In this document: positions 63,421-64,000 of the stretch, piece after piece | Numbering within the stretch: the stretch's first letter is position 1 | How the letters are laid out: each line of letters starts with the position of its first letter | Source: Elysia crispata | Lineage: Eukaryota; Mollusca; Gastropoda; Plakobranchidae | Assembly: GCA_033675545.1 (NCBI GenBank) | Contig: JAWDGP010006680.1 | Coordinates: forward strand, 1 to 64,000 | DNA: 64,000 nt | Direction: 5' to 3' | Position numbers and translations under genes: made by a program | The notes under the pieces: model-generated | Databases searched by the model: none | Seen by the model: the letters and a program-made list of their open reading frames with translations, nothing else | Told to the model about the DNA's origin: nothing

Positions 63421-64000
63421 GTTATAATTACCGTGGCTCGTAGAATTCACTGAGAGATCTTTAAATGGTTATGTATTTAGCACCGTATTTTGTCCTCTCT
63501 TATATTTTTCCAACGAATAATCCTTCCGTCGGTGTCCGTCTAAGAGAGTGTTCTCTCTTATAAATTCCATGGGAGTTTTTTTTTGTCTGTTCCTGCTATT
63601 GAGAGTGTCTTTTGCTTGACAGCATGTTCAATGGGCGCAAATCTGTATCTATTTTCATGATTGTAGTAGGCACGATATCAAATTTTGTTTACTTCTTGCT
63701 ACAGGGTTTTTGGATTTTTTTTTCTTTGATGTATTCCTTAGCCTAAGAAGGTCTGTTTGTTTGCCTCCTTCTACAAGTAAGTCTTTGTGTTTTCTTTTTC
63801 TCATTCTATAATAATATCTTTTCCTCTTCCCTATTTTTTTTTGTCTATTACGCACAAAAGTCATTCTCTTTTCTTCTCTTTTCCGTTCATATTTTTAAAA
63901 CTTTCCATTTTTTTTTTTCAGCTTCGATAATAGTTATTTAACCAGTCATATTCCTATAAGATAATTGCTCGATGTATCTTGTGATGTTCTAATTGAAACA
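63421..64000. other. T-rich intergenic sequence to the right edge
   Basis: Poly-T and CTTTTC runs only. Confidence 0.45.

Overview
This is a eukaryotic, AT-rich, intron- and repeat-rich window, most likely from an invertebrate. Frequent clusters of TCTAGA/AGATCT-like words, tRNA-derived SINE heads, THAP-like mobile-element fragments and very long GA, TA and trinucleotide tracts remind me of lophotrochozoan, perhaps gastropod mollusc, genomes. That placement is inference, not proof. No prokaryotic gene organisation is present, and almost all long open frames are translations of simple repeats.

Layout. 1-3.2 kb: a THAP-like exon on the minus strand at the left edge, then a TC/TA microsatellite and an unusual TA-tract mosaic. 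3.8-4.1 kb: a small THAP-transposon-like fragment ending in a hairpin. 8.05-9.44 kb: a decayed Tc1/mariner-superfamily element with 22-bp perfect terminal inverted repeats. 10.55-18.73 kb: the one clear host gene, a nine-exon minus-strand orthologue of C9orf78/TLS1 (spliceosome-associated factor). All intron phases close and predict 297 residues. A possible terminal exon of a convergent plus-strand gene ends 64 bp from its stop codon. A pogo/Tigger-like MITE with TA duplications sits in its fourth intron.

19-64 kb: no recognisable protein gene. The region holds very long microsatellites, three minisatellites (25-bp, 29-bp and 37-bp units), a LINE reverse-transcriptase tail, a foldback hairpin, tRNA-derived SINEs, and an undescribed-looking dispersed repeat with roughly 60-bp internal sub-repeats whose copies abut microsatellites and in one place meet head to head in a palindrome. 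Between these lie several higher-GC, high-complexity non-coding islands that could be regulatory, with scattered CTCF-, POU- and nuclear-receptor-like words.

The best leads for something new are the dispersed repeat family (36.98, 42.4, 47.86, 48.65, 50.87 and 51.25 kb), its possible link to the 25-bp minisatellite that starts inside one copy, the TA mosaic at 0.9-2.07 kb, and the tail-to-tail exon next to C9orf78. I saw no CRISPR array, rRNA, canonical tRNA or endogenous virus.
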